From Trichoplax adhaerens (taxonomy: Eukaryota; Placozoa; Uniplacotomia; Trichoplacea; Trichoplacidae): a stretch of 64,000 nucleotides of DNA. Below the pieces are notes generated by a model. The model was not told the origin of the DNA, searched no databases, and saw only the letters and a program-made list of their open reading frames with translations. Position numbers and translations under genes: made by a program. This document shows, in pieces, positions 1 through 12,717 of the stretch (its first letter is position 1; each line of letters begins with the position of its first letter). The stretch is taken from contig NW_002060974.1 of NCBI RefSeq assembly GCF_000150275.1, forward strand, positions 217,744-281,743, read 5' to 3'.

Positions 1-1151
1 TACTAACATTACTTTATAAAGTAACAATTAATAGCATAAAGACGCGCTCAAAACTTATGCTTTGCAAGTAGAGACATTAAAGGGCTGCTTAAAAATGTAG
101 TAATCGGCTATGATGCAGTTTTTTGGAAAGCAAAGACACTCTGCATCAGGTCAAAAGGGTAGCCATTCAATCTATTTATATCATCAACTAAACTTAAGAG
201 ATAAACAGCGAATTCAAGATCGTATAAGCTAAATATTATTGTTAAATGGCAAGTCCATCTGATAAACTATCACTACTAATCAATCATGTTGTCATGAGTA
301 TTTTTTGATACTTAAAATTACCAAAAATTTACTGATTAAATCTGTCAGCTTATTATGTAGGTATTAATGAACAATGTATGTATGAAATGCTAAATGGCAA
401 ATGCTAGGCTAAGCAAAGCGTAACGTACCCGAATGAAAAGAAATAGATGAAGTCATGACCTAGCATTAAGATGCCGCTTAATTTCTTTTACGCATTGACG
501 CAAACACTCCCATGTTATCGTAAATGGCACTGTTTGATTTTACAATTTACTTTTACAAACAATGTACGATAAATTAATCCTATCGCGCTAGCCACAAAAC
601 GCAAATGTTGATAGGCATTGACATTATGTGAAGGAACCAAAAAGGCTTGGGCACTGATTGTAATAGGATGGGCAACCTTTGTCCGGTATGCCAATCGCCG
701 ATGAGATGCTAATTTTCTTGGCATGGACTGATTTGCATTTAGCTTTCATCTTTTTATATTCTTCCGGTGAGCAGACTTTAACCAGTCTTTCCCACAACTA
801 CGTAGAAGAAGAAGAGAATCATATGAATATATTTTCGACAGGGCTTAATAAATAATTCGATATGCAATAGTAAGTAAATTGGTAATTTCATGTATAACTG
901 GGATGGTAGTTTTCGAACTATGCACTACAGGAATCTCTTTAAGATACGAATATCAAGTATTGTAATCTTTATATTAATCATAATATTATTATAAATTGCA
1001 AGTGGCAAACTTCATTCTCTATCTTGTATAACAGTGTTATAGATGACATTATGCTTAAGGCACTTCTATTTTGTGGATACTATAAGGTAACGCTAGTTTC
1101 TTGTATTAATAAGTTTGCATGACAAAATAGGATAATCATCTACTGGATGTA
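1..1151. other. gene-poor flank, nothing recognised
   Basis: AT-rich sequence with no open frame that looks like protein and no splice-site-linked exons that I could connect. The only frame of any length here (515-724, minus) has no family resemblance. It may hold 3' sequence of the PP1-docking gene that starts at 1673 on the minus strand. Confidence 0.4.
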
Positions 1152-1673
1152 CTATCTTACAATTTTCTTAAAAGCTTTCTTTTTCTTTTCTGCCCCATTC
1201 TCGTTTTCGTCATCACTATCGTCATCATATCCTCTAACGTAGATCTCTCCGTTTTTACAGTATTCACCACCTCCATTTATTTGTCTACAAATTTTGGACG
1301 GCTTTTTGCAAAGTAAGTATGATTCCTTAACATCAACAGTTTCGATAGGACATTCTTTCAGCTGTCCTTCCTCATCGTAATGATCAGGGCTATAAGTATC
1401 TGTCACTGATGCTTGCCTAGCGAAACAGACACTTTTCTTTTCAGTCATTTTTTCTCCGCATGCTTCGAGGCAAGCTTTCTTTCTCAAGCAGGAAGATTTC
1501 AAAATGCTTTTTACCATTGCTTTATCCGTGTCAAGGCTGTTACATCTGACCAAATTTAACTTTGAGGCGGACAATCCGCAATCCTTTTGTTGTCCCTCTT
1601 CTTTGGATTCTGAAAACGACTGCGAAGAACGCTGACGTTGATTCAGGTTGCGAAACATTTCACAAGGATCCAT
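1152..1673 (-). CDS. small PP1-docking protein (SILK + RVxF motifs)
   Basis: An open frame of 173 codons starts at an ATG (1673) and ends at TAG. The protein is polar and probably mostly disordered. Residues 56-59 read SILK and residues 80-84 read KSVCF, matching the SILK and RVxF docking motifs that bind the catalytic subunit of protein phosphatase 1 (PP1). SILK sits N-terminal to RVxF about 20 residues apart, the order known from inhibitor-2-type PP1 regulators. A TYSPDHYD stretch follows at 93-100. The tail is acidic (about 148-160), then lysine-rich. The motifs are seen in the sequence; a PP1-regulator role is inference. The last codons overlap a GTAAGA that could be a splice donor, so the gene may continue toward lower coordinates. 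I cannot assign it to a named PP1 subunit. Confidence 0.6.
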   Translation of the reverse strand: MDPCEMFRNLNQRQRSSQSFSESKEEGQQKDCGLSASKLNLVRCNSLDTDKAMVKSILKSSCLRKKACLEACGEKMTEKKSVCFARQASVTDTYSPDHYDEEGQLKECPIETVDVKESYLLCKKPSKICRQINGGGEYCKNGEIYVRGYDDDSDDENENGAEKKKKAFKKIVR

Positions 1674-4453
1674 GGTGTTTTGATATTATCAAACTCTTCT
1701 TTTCAATTATTCAGAAGGTTCTTGCAATGATCTATACGAAAGTAAAATAATACTAATTAGCAGCTGAAGGTAAAATATCCTTTGGAATAATGATATCATC
1801 ATAAAACAATTATATTATTATTTGTTACAGTTTAAAATTATTTCATGATCATTTCCTTCAATTCTTGGAAGCTTTACTTTCTATGTGAAATATACCGTGT
1901 TTACATTACAGTTGTATTCTTCCAGCAGTATAGGAATTAGATTTGTTATTGTCTGTATGGCTTCAAAGCATAAACATACACTGCAATTATGAATTGATTC
2001 ATGACAGCATGATAAAAGGTGATGTTTACTGCATATGATAGTGCTCGTATCGCATAAACATTAACATGTACAAGTAGCATAGATACTGTTACTTTTATCT
2101 TCATCTCAATGTTATTAGTAGAAATTTGTTGACGAAGAAGTTTGTTGGCCAAAATACAGTGATGCTGTCGTCAATGATAGATAAATAATAATGAACTTAC
2201 TGTAGGATCAAAATATACTATTTTGTTGCTTTATCTTTTCTTAGTTTAGCATTCCATGATACAATAATCATTTAAAACATTAGCATCGCCAGCATCGCAC
2301 TAGATCTGGATCTGTAGCACGCACGAAACATTGCTAAATCAGAGTTCTTATACGTATACAGACAATGTGAGAACAGATACAGAAGAAACGTTCGATTTAC
2401 AAGTAAAATGGTACAGTTCTGTTAGTCAAGGTTCGATATTCTAGTATGCTGAAATCTTGACCGTGGTGTCATTGCTGTCTGTGCACTTTTATCCTAAGCA
2501 ATATGTTGCAGGTCAATTTGTTAAGGAATAATAAAATGCCATATACTGCGATCTCTAACTTTCATCGAGTGATGATCAAATTATTGTAATGTTATAGCAT
2601 CACGGAACTTTATCATAAAGCAAAGATTGTTATGTATCATTAGTATTATTGGAGGGTACATACGTTATAAATAAATAAATTAATTGGCATATTTAAGATA
2701 AAGGGGAAGTAAAACGTCACGGATGTAATTTAAGATCAGGGCGAAGATTACGCTTCTTAAAAAGAGTTTTTAAAGGCGTGAATATGCTTAGACGTCTTTA
2801 TGCTTCTTGTAGATAGTTATAAGACCGTGCATTTTAGCGGAATAAGTAATACGGAATGACTATATCGTTGGCTAAAATAACAATAATTTATTAGAAGTTA
2901 GGGTGGGGAATTTTAAAATTGTTCATTTTCGCCATGAATCAGAGAAGAACAATCATCATGGGTAATCTTCGTTGGGTGTTGAACTATCTACATCAACAAC
3001 ATATCAACAGTCTTTATTGGTGGATCAATGTTATTATCATGTTACGTGAAATACTGTTTAATCGGTGCGTTATAAAATTTTAAATTATGATAAGATTGGC
3101 ATTGCCCTACGGTATATGGAGTGGGTCATTTTTGCCTTAAATTATATAAATTGTTATTCGTTAACAAATGTTACTAAAGGGATGATTAAGATGAAAGTGT
3201 ATTGTCGTCCATTTGTAGTTGAAAGGGTTTTGACGGTACATTTTGCGCACATAAACAAATCTTTGTAGTTCAAAGGATTTGATGGTACATTTTATGTAGA
3301 TTAATAAATCAATTTGTTTGCCTAATGACGGGACGCGAGATACAGTGGGTCATCAAGAAAAAGATACTACAAGTACAATTGCAACCAAATTGTATCGGAA
3401 TTTTCTTTCGTTAAGAAATATTGTAGCGTACAAATTCTTCTTCTTATTATTAAACTATTTATCCAGATATTGTAGTGGATTATTTTGGATGGATAAATTA
3501 CAAGTACTCCCGGTTTAAACTATCGTAATGGATCAGTGCTGCAAGAAAAAACATAAAGGGATCAAAGAGTAATCGTATTTATTCAGTGTTGTTATCTAGA
3601 ATTTATTAACTATTATTATTATTACCGTATCAATCAATTTCGATCATGCTCCAATGATTGAGCATTATGAATGTATCTAAATAGAAGCTATTGGCTGGTT
3701 AATTCGATCATGTAATTTATAACTTGGTGTTTATAGTGTTAAGTTATTGATATCGTAGACAGGGACTAAAGTTAGTTCTATTTATTGGAGTTGCGAGTGC
3801 TTTACAATACTTGGTGTAGATGATGTTGTTCCAGGTTTCAAGCGACGCTGTTCTTTTAAAAGGAATTTAGGCCAGTTGATATAGTAAGTAATGTTGCCAC
3901 TAGAGTAGTGTCGTATTATACCTACAGTATGCATAGTGGAGATTGATGAACATGTCCCTCATTACGATGGAAGTCCGTAGAGTAGACAATTTGGATCGAT
4001 GAACACATTATCCATCGAGAATGCTTTGATTAGGGCTTATCTTATTGACTTCTGTTTATCAAAATAAATTACTACTGAGCGGAACAATTTTATCCATTTC
4101 CCAAGTGAGTGGAGTCATAGCTAAGATCGGATCATGACTAGAAAATAGTTATTGATGTTCGTTTAGTATGATAACATTACCGATGCACTTTTTTTTTGTT
4201 TTGCTATTTCGCGGTCAAGTTAATTATTACTGTACTGTATAATTATGCCGTTAAAGATTCATTACTATCAACAAGGAAGCGACTTTAATCATGAAATACT
4301 GTAGGTAGAAATGAGATACAAATTGTTATGACAGGAGAATATGACTATTTTATCGTACATGCTTACGGATGAAAGGTAACAGTTAGTAGCATCTAGCGTT
4401 GTAGGAAGGAACAACTTCAAGAATTTTGACAACGATGATCTGTAATTATCAGA
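1674..4453. other. gene-poor stretch, nothing recognised
   Basis: Very AT-rich DNA with short, unsupported frames only (for example 3065-3268 and 3318-3518 on the plus strand). No exon chain, RNA gene or mobile element was identified. The 5' flank and promoter of the PP1-docking gene should lie in its first few hundred bases. Confidence 0.4.
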
Positions 4454-5070
4454 GCTTGATATCCGTGTTATCGACTATTTTAGCACATTTCCTTTATCTA
4501 TCGTAGAAGGTTATTGATTAACAGTTTATTCATCGCGTACGGGCCTAAGATTATCTAAATTCAGATGTAGTCGATTGGCGATACATGAAGTTACTACTAT
4601 TGTACTTTAGTGCACATAACATTAACGTCATTAATGATCAGTGCTTGATATCCATGTTATCGACTATTTTAGCACATTTCCTTTTATCTATCGTAGAAGG
4701 TTATTGATTAACAGTTTATTCATCGCGCACAAGCCTAAGATTATCCAAATTCAGATGTAGTCGATTGGCGATACATGAAGTTACTACTATTGTACTTTAG
4801 TGCACATAACATTAACGTCATTAATGATCAGTGCTTGATATCCATGTTATCGACTATTTTAGCACATTTCCTTTATCTATCGTAGAAGGGTTATTGACAT
4901 TCCATCGTTTGCCGATCCATGGAGTTACTATTCTACAGCAGTTTAGTGCACATCATGTTAAAGTAATGATCAGTGCTTGATATCCTTGTGATCGATCATT
5001 TTGGCACATTTCCTTGATCGATGATGGAAAGGTTCTTCACAGTCGATCCATTGCCGTAACGGTCTAAGAT
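4454..5070. repeat. tandem repeat, ~190 bp unit, four copies
   Basis: The phrase GCTTGATATCC recurs at 4454, 4643, 4833 and 4975. The first three copies are 189-190 bp apart and nearly identical (GTTATCGACTATTTTAGCAC, then the Rsa-like GTACTTTAGTGCACATAAC block). The third unit is shortened to about 142 bp by loss of the middle part, and the fourth is diverged and fades out near 5070. No open frame runs through the unit, so it looks like noncoding satellite-type DNA. Confidence 0.85.
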
Positions 5071-6337
5071 AAACTATCAAGGTCACCGAGCACAACAGCG
5101 GCAGTGGAAACGACATCACCCTGCGGTATGGGCGCGTTTAAATAGGATCTCCATCACGTATGGCAAAATATGTCGGCATGCTGGAAGCCATTTTCTGGGT
5201 GGTTATTGTCATACAGTAGTATCGTTAACGAGCGCATTAGGGAGTGTTATAACTCGGTCTTCCTTCTTGGACTACTGTAATCTTGGAGATAAATTAGTTA
5301 GACTAATCGCGACCCCCCCCCCCCAAAAAAAGGAAAAAAACAAAAAGATTCCACGATAAAGATACTCATGCTCCTGTTGGCCTTGATTGATTGAACACTA
5401 TGTTGCAGGCTACATCTAGAGTATAAAAGCTGCAAATTGATATTGAGTATGGGTGGTTTAGGGACATACTGCAAGATGGGACATTAAGTAAACAGTAGGG
5501 ATGTTTACGTCCTTGCAGATAATGCATTGGAGTAGGATTTGGGTGCGCGATAAGGTGAAAATGGTGTCCAAAAGAGCGGTTGTCATTGTCGGCGAATGTA
5601 CTTTTAAGGCTATCTGTTATCCTATGACAGGAAAAGGAAAACTAAGTTCTGTTCTTACCGATCTACTTTCTCCACGATCAGCCAACTTAATCGCTTTTGC
5701 GGTCACGTATCGATTTCTACCGACCAAATGCTTTTTCGATGCGCCTATTGTTGTTGTTGTTGTTGTTGGCGAAAAAATACATGGAAACGATCTTCTCTTT
5801 TTTACCTCGTTAAGGTGAAGAAAGAAAAGTTGAAGGAAGCAATACGATAGCGAGTACAGTAGACTGCTATGTCCAATGATGTCTTATAAACCGTTTTCAC
5901 TTTCTTAATCAGAATAAAACTGTCCCAGATTCAACTAATAGAGTCAAGAAACAGCCCAATGATGGCAAAGGGAACCTCCTTGTACGCTCTGTTTTAATGT
6001 AGACTGACCCCTCAGGTCACGCACTACTCGAAATTTCTATACTCAACACTGGCTGGACAGCATAGTACAGACGGACAGGATGGACAGCAGTGTCACGTTA
6101 GCGGATAACCCGAACTGTCGAGTCACTCTAGTCTACTGTACTGTGTACGTGACTGACTGACTTGATCACTCTCATCTCGTGCTAATATGCTGCCAAACAC
6201 CTGATTTTGACAGTACTTTAGTATGGAGACGATCCATTTCAAATGGACTCATTTTTGGGGTCAATTAAGTGATCCTATTACATTGAATCTTATTATCGGT
6301 TACTAAGTTCTGCTTGGGAACAGGCATCCTATCGGAT
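5071..6337. other. gene-poor stretch with a C12 run and a TTG microsatellite
   Basis: It contains a run of 12 C followed by 7 A (5313-5331) and about seven TTG units (5748-5768). A 105-codon frame at 5501-5818 crosses the TTG run, which yields a poly-valine stretch; it has no family resemblance and I do not call it a gene. Words such as CTACTGTACTGTGTAC near 6130 are like those in the palindrome cluster at 17.9 kb. Confidence 0.5.
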
Positions 6338-7275
6338 ATATGGCGCAAATGCATTTCAACAACAGTTCTGTAAGATCGCCGATATTATTTCAATTAGTAC
6401 CAATGATTTGGAAAATAGACACGGAAGCTGCATACAAAGTCATCATGCCAATGATTTCCACAGCCTCATTATACGCATCCGTCTGTCTGGGTTAACCATG
6501 GACCTCTAGAATCCGCGTTGTACAAGTCCGTCCGTCCACGCGATTGATGGTTTGATTGGTGAATGGTGATGCTTGGGGAAGAAAAGTCCGTCTGTCTGGT
6601 CTTCTTCTAGCGGTCCATAGTTGAACCATGGATCTCCAGAATCCGCATTGTACACGTCCATCCGTCCATGCGCGATGGATGGTCTGATCTGTGGACCAGC
6701 TTAGAAAATGATAATCATATATGGCGCAAATACATTTCAACAACAGTTCTGTAAGATCGTCGATATTACTTCAATTAGTACCCGTGATTTGGAAAATAGG
6801 CACGGAAGCTGCATACGAAGTCATCATGTGAATGATTTCCACAACCTCATTGAGGAAGAAAAGTCCGTCTGTCTGGTGTTCTTCTAACAGTCCATGGTTT
6901 AACCATGGATCTCCAGAATCCGCATTGTACACGTCCATCCGTCCATGCGCGATGGATGGTCTGATCTGTGGACCAGCTTAGAAAATGATAATCATATATG
7001 GCGCAAATAAATTTCAACAACAGTTCTGTAAGATCGTCGATATTACTTCAATTAGTACCAGTGATTAGGAAAATAGACACGGAAGCTGTATACGAAGTCA
7101 TCATGCCAATGATTTCCACCACAGCCTCATTGAGGAAGAAAAGTCCGTCTGTCTGGTTTTCTTCTAGCAGTCCATAGTTGAACAATGGCGCATTGTACAC
7201 GTCCATCCGTCCATGCGATGGATGGTCTGATCTGTGGACCAGCATAAAAAATGATGATGACAGGATGTTGATGGC
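6338..7275. repeat. tandem repeat, ~275-380 bp unit, three copies
   Basis: TGGCGCAAAT followed by a TTTCAACAACAGTTCTGTAA block occurs at 6341, 6722 and 6999, and a decayed start (TGGCACAAAA) at 7272 closes the array. Each unit also carries AAGTCCGTCTGTCTGGT and the block GTCCATCCGTCCATG...GGATGGTCTGATCTGTGGACC. The first unit is longer (381 bp) because it carries an extra divergent copy of the GTCCGTCTGTCTGG part. Frames of 65-83 codons in it are read-through of the repeat and not genes. Confidence 0.85.
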
Positions 7276-7649
7276 ACAAAATGGAGCAGCATACTAGCAG
7301 CTAAGTTGGTTCTATTAGGATACGAGTAGCAGTCTACACAGTACAGTATAGTACACCCCGCTGCAGACATGGACCATCATTGAAATGACCAGTAAAATCA
7401 TCAGCCTCCACGCTTTTAGAATCGTAAATTAGCGTTTCCGGTCGCTCTCTTTCTCTTGCTGACCATCGTCGATGATCTGCACTGCGCAGTACAGTACAGG
7501 ATGTCACATAGACTTCTACAGATTGGTATACTGTACTCTACAGTGTGCGATAGGCATACTGGACTGTACTGGACTACACGCTGACTGGATAGTTCACTCA
7601 AAAAGTCCAAACACTTCCACGTAGTAGCTAATTCGAAAATTTTGCTATC
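7276..7649. other. 5' flank of ZFPL1, rich in TACAGTA-type words
   Basis: This stretch ends at the ATG of ZFPL1 and should include its promoter and 5' UTR. It holds several overlapping GTACAG/CTGTAC words (about 7335-7355, 7485-7500, 7525-7580). No clear TATA box or other core element could be assigned. Confidence 0.4.
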
Positions 7650-10600
7650 ATGGGCTTATGCAAATGTCCGAAGAGGAAAGTCACCAATTTATTTTGTTTC
7701 GAACATCGTGTCAACGTTTGTGATCATTGCTTAGCTATAGATCACTACGCTGTAAGTTATGATTAGACCTTTGATAGCTCTATTGTAATCAAATACTCCA
7801 TTTTGCTATCCTTGATGTAGAGTAAAATAGAGCCAATAGCAGATTGTCTGTGCAATGCCAGACAAGAAGCGATCCAAATCGAGGAGGACTTTATACATTG
7901 TGTTATCATTAGCCTTGATGACCAAGGGTAGACAAGCTTGTCCTTGATAATTGGCAATGAATTGCTTGGTCTACCCATTTTGACTACTGTATCTCCTTCC
8001 TCCTCTTTCCATCGTTAAAAGACGAGTACAATCGAGTTTCATGGATAGTCGACGATAGTGAATACCATAGCGTCCAGTACAGTAGATTTGGGTGAATATT
8101 GGCGTTGATGGATTAATATTCTTACATTATATACCAAGATATTTCTGGAGTCTTTCTAAAAGACGTTGAATAATCTTGCATAGGCAGTCAGTAGTCAGTA
8201 CTTGTGTACAACTACATGCGTATCATGATCCACCAATTCCTCATTATTGAACTCAATCCCTCCCCAATTTCTCTTCGACTGTAGCAGCAAAAAGTCGTAG
8301 AGTGAGCGATAGGAGCAGAATGGTATAGCGTACAGTAGACGTATTTCAATGAACTCGATATACATCAGAAGAAGTCAATACTGGAAAGGCTACAAAGCAC
8401 TACAGTACTGACTATCGATGATAAAATAAATACTACACTTACAACTTATTGACATTCTACGGCTATTCAATTTATGCAGTCGTCAAGATTGCACAAACAA
8501 TAACATTCATCGCCATTATGGGCAATCATCGGATGATGATCGATCCATTGGCAGTCGATTGGTAAAATACCCGTACAGCAGTGTTTTCCGTCTTCCTTCT
8601 TATTCACTCCCAGATCCAAAATCAAGTCAACTCTCCCAATCCGACTCGATACGATCGCAAAATACGGCCGTACAGTAGCCATTACAAATAGTATCTTGAT
8701 CGCTTCATACTTTCCAGTATACTGATGGATCTGGTTAGCAATATCATGAAATGTTGCATCGCATCTACTTACCCTTTTATATGACGTTCAAAAGTAAAAG
8801 TACCTGCCCTTCTTATAGCTAACGATCAGTTGCAATCAGGCCAACAATCTAAGCAATGCACGAATCAATCAGTCTTCTAGTTATTACGTTACGTGTTTAC
8901 TACGTTTATTAATGCATATTTGCTACAAAATTACTTCGAAGTGGATTACCGGTATCAATCTCATTATTTCATTATGAACGATGGTTTTACATATGCATTG
9001 AAGGTAGCAAAGATTCGCTTGCGTGATACATAATATTGCCTATGTAGTATGCATTGAAGGTAGCAAAGACTCGCTTGCGTGATACATAATATGCCTATGT
9101 ACTATCAAAGATAACTAATCATTTTCGTCCATGGACAATTTTTTTAATATTAGTGTGCGGTTAAATCGTATCTCAACTGGTTGCAAGATAGCGACTATGA
9201 TACCAACTGTGGATATTGCAAGAAGAATCTACATGGGAATGGTGAAGTTGTGAGATTACTATGCTTAGGTAACTGTTTTCATCTCCGCTACAACTCGTTG
9301 AATTACTGCATTTGGTTATACTGCTTTGTAGAATTGACAGAGTAAAAGCAATGTAGGCTTGATTGACCTTAATAGACGCCTACATTCTTATTCAGTAATT
9401 TGCTAGTAGCAAATCTTGATCATATTTTGCATTACATAATGCTTATTTTTGATATACTGCATAATGTAGACTGCAGATGCTACATATCTTATTCAATGAT
9501 GATTAATATTAATGAAATTCTTGTCTATTTCAGATATCTTTCATTTAGAATGTTTGAGTAACTATGGCATTAATGGCCATTTTGATCAAAATAATTTACA
9601 AGATTTTAAATGCCCACAGTGCGATGTAAGTAGGTATAGCATAACGCTATGTACCTGTAGTATCGTTTTGAATTGCTATTAAGCATGCTTTATATAGTAT
9701 CTTGGAATAATTAATAGAAGGCAAATGTGTAGCGGTTGTTGGTAACATCAACACTTTTACTTTGCAAAGTAAAATATAGTCTAACTCTCTATAAACCTTA
9801 CCTGATACAGTATACTGGGAACGTATATAATTAATAAGTATAACTCGAATGCATTGATCAAACCGTAGCTTTCGAATACAAAGTAGAAAATTAAAAATTT
9901 TTATCTTTTGTTATGAATATAACGAACTGAATTTAATTTAAATCTTAGACCTAAGTATGATCGTTGTGAGATTAAAACTATGCACTACCTGTTATACACT
10001 TTGATTATAGCATTCAGTAGTTTCAAACGACTGGGTACTGTTCTTATAATGTATTCACCATCGGATCGGACGATTGACGATATACATTAATATACTAGTA
10101 ATCATCATTGTTTATCATTTTTTGCCTATTGCTTGTACATTTAAATTGTTGGTTTGAATCAATTATTATAATAGATTGTTTCCAAGTTGATTATCCTATA
10201 AGTAAGATTTAATAATATTATGAGGATTATCCCAATGGTAATAGACACACTGTCCTTGTACAAATATTATATGTCATCATTTACAAATTTAGGCCAAAAT
10301 CATCCAAAATGATCGGTTAAATTCAATACTTGGACAAAAATTAACGGAAAAAATTGCGAAATCTTCTTGGGGCAAATTAATTGGCATTTTTGGTGACAAT
10401 GGCACATCAAAAAAAGAAACAGTAAATTTAAATGTTCGTTCTGATTTTCGACACAAAAGTTGTAATTTATTTTAGTAGTGTTAGATTTGTTATTTTGCAT
10501 GTGTTCTTATATTATAATATTAATTTTATAGGCTTCTGATAGTAAGGTATTAGAGGTACAGAAAATGAATAAAGAAGAGGGGGAACCGAAGGATGTATCG

Positions 10601-11533
10601 AAAAGCATGATTGTACAAACAACTGGTAACCACAGTCCAGTTGCAAATCCTATCGGTAAATTAATGTTCCACTATATAGACTTGTCTAGAAGAAACATGG
10701 TTACTCAAGCTTAAGCTAGAAATAATGTCTTTTACTGCAATTTACTAGCTTATTCTGCACAAGCGATGAAAATTGAAGAACCATCTGATGCCTCTAATTC
10801 AAATTCGAATCAAGTACAATTTTCTTCACCAAATTTGTCATCAAATCTGCCACCGAATCCGCTGCAGTTTTCATCAGTAGCGCAAATGGAACCTGACGAC
10901 GCACGAACGAAATTGGTGACTTCGACTGTTGAGAAGTTACGGAACAATCCTGAGACTGATTCTCTAAATGAAATTCATCAATCATTGCCTCAATTTTTTC
11001 CGATGGCCGTTGATGTTGCTTCAGGTGCGATTACATGTTATTAAAATGCTAACGAGTTTACGGAGATAAATTATGGCTATTTTTTGTTTTTGATACCTGT
11101 ATGTGCTCGGAATACTTTTCAGTTCAAACATCTAGAAAATTTAGTCGAGATCAAAAAAGTAGGGATTCTTATAAGGTAGATATGCCTGCAGATGATCCAG
11201 ATGATCCAGATGAACATAAGTATAAGAGGCGAAGCCCATTTGTTTGGCTATCAAGGCTAATAAAGTTAGTGTAATCAGAATTCTTGCTGTAAAGATTTTA
11301 TTAGGTGTAGTGATGTATTTCCTAAGGATCTTTCAACAATCGTTGACGTTATTATAATTATTCATAGGACACAACGATCTCAAGTAACCTTATTGCCTGG
11401 CGATGTTCGCAAAATTAGAAAATACTGTATGGCATTTTTAGTGATATTCATCTTCATTATGATAGTATATGTAGCTTCAACACGTACTATTGATGAGGAT
11501 CCATTTGCTATACAAAAACAGGGACAACTTTAG
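7650..11533 (+). CDS. ZFPL1: zinc finger protein-like 1, Golgi membrane protein (8 exons)
   Basis: Exons 7650-7751, 9154-9268, 9534-9625, 10293-10421, 10532-10655 (or 10625), 10764-11024, 11123-11264 and 11368-11533 join in frame at GT-AG sites to about 376 residues (human about 310). The N-terminus [20 protein letters not shown] is almost identical to human ZFPL1, a B-box-type zinc finger. A RING-like finger follows (C53, C56, C71, H76, C79, C99, C102). A polar, poorly conserved middle precedes DEHKYKRR, a single membrane segment near residues 343-358 and a DEDPFAIQ tail. The family is a cis-Golgi tail-anchored-like protein that binds GM130; that role is known from vertebrates, not visible here. 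The donor of exon 5 is ambiguous (both choices keep the frame). The 3' end faces L2HGDH. Confidence 0.93.
8992..9103. repeat. 56-bp tandem duplication in ZFPL1 intron 1
   Basis: TATGCATTGAAGGTAGCAAA begins at 8992 and again at 9048. The two 56-bp copies differ by a few bases (ATTCGC/ACTCGC and a one-base indel), so this is a recent local duplication. It lies about 50 bp upstream of the exon 2 acceptor and does not touch coding sequence. Confidence 0.85.
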
Positions 11534-12717
11534 CATTATTTGAGATATCATTAATATTAGCCAATATTAGAATTTAATGGAATGAACCCATTATAACGAT
11601 ATCGTGCAATTATTAATACTACAAAATGAATCTGTATTTATAAGATTTTTCTGCAAGATCATTTTCTGAATTCGATGAAAGTTACGATGATTCTAATTTT
11701 TAGATATTTCCTTAAAATATTGATGTTACTAAAATTTCTAGTTGCCGTTTGAATGGTGGCTTTTTATTATTATACTGTATATAAGTACGTATGTATTGTT
11801 GATTTTAGTGATTAGTCAATAAGATAATCGTATATGAAGCGTGTTATGCTATGCTTTGATTAAATTTTCAAAAAATGTGTGATAGTAGCTGTGTTCGGGT
11901 TATAAAATGACCACAGCACACCTATATAATATTATGAGAGGTGATGGTACTAAATCGTTGCATCCACTACTGATGTTGGCGTTTGTATTATATTATTCTT
12001 TATCTTCTAAATTTTTTAAATTATGCTAAGGTGGAAATGTCTTGAGTTGGTTGCTGTTGATATATAAAATAATATCACTCATACGAGTATATGTATATAG
12101 ATATTATATATTTGTATAATGTACGTGGCGCTTTTTAAAATATCCATTGTATGAAAATTGCTAACCTGTCGATGAAGGATTAGAAATTTTCTTTTGATTT
12201 AATAGTAAGATTATGGACGAAATTATACAAGCATATATGATAATAACTATCTGCGGACGTTAGTTTTTATTGTGTTGTAATAAAGTAATTAAATTACAAA
12301 ACATCTATAATGTGTAGCTACTACATCAGTCCGGCTACTATTTGGTATCTATCCTTGACGACATGATCAGTCGTTTGCAGCATTTACATTATCATTTACA
12401 ACAAGCTATATGACTAAACAATACTATAACATTTTTACTTTGATACGGTTTATACACTGATAGAAATATCTGAGAACATATTTATACCCATTTTACATAA
12501 GCTGGTTATAGCAAGGCATTCTAGTATGATCGGTGCAATAGAAATGAGCAAATTTAAAATTTTACTGCTTATTGTACAATAAAGATGTATATTTTCAAAA
12601 TATGGCTAATTCCATAAATAGGTACATTTATAAAACGATAAGTTAAAAGCACACAAAAATAATTAAATTTGTTTCCGTCTACAAATAGTTTTATATATAA
12701 TACATTAACTTTCTTTT
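11534..12717. other. 3' intergenic region between converging ZFPL1 and L2HGDH
   Basis: The two genes end tail to tail here, so this stretch must hold both 3' UTRs. AATAAA at 12279-12284 is the clearest plus-strand poly(A) signal, which would give ZFPL1 a 3' UTR of about 750 bases. No further gene is seen. Confidence 0.5.
12279..12284 (+). promoter_or_regulatory. candidate poly(A) signal for ZFPL1
   Basis: A perfect AATAAA in the convergent intergenic region. It is the clearest hexamer on the plus strand after the ZFPL1 stop, but such AT-rich DNA makes chance matches common. Confidence 0.3.

Noticed and set aside
4454-5070. CRISPR-like array
   Set aside because: Units are about 190 bp, contiguous, without unique spacers of constant length, in an animal genome.
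5501-5818. 105-codon plus-strand frame
   Set aside because: No family resemblance; part of it is poly-valine from the TTG microsatellite; no splice-linked neighbours.
6492-7370. 65-83-codon minus-strand frames
   Set aside because: They are read-through of the tandem-repeat units and change with unit variation.
9626-10292. A missing ZFPL1 exon between exons 3 and 4
   Set aside because: A direct phase-0 join gives [16 protein letters not shown], which aligns with the human sequence with only a small deletion, and no good exon was found in the gap.
10300-10985. Antisense frames over ZFPL1 exons 4 and 6
   Set aside because: They overlap well-supported exons and show no resemblance to proteins.
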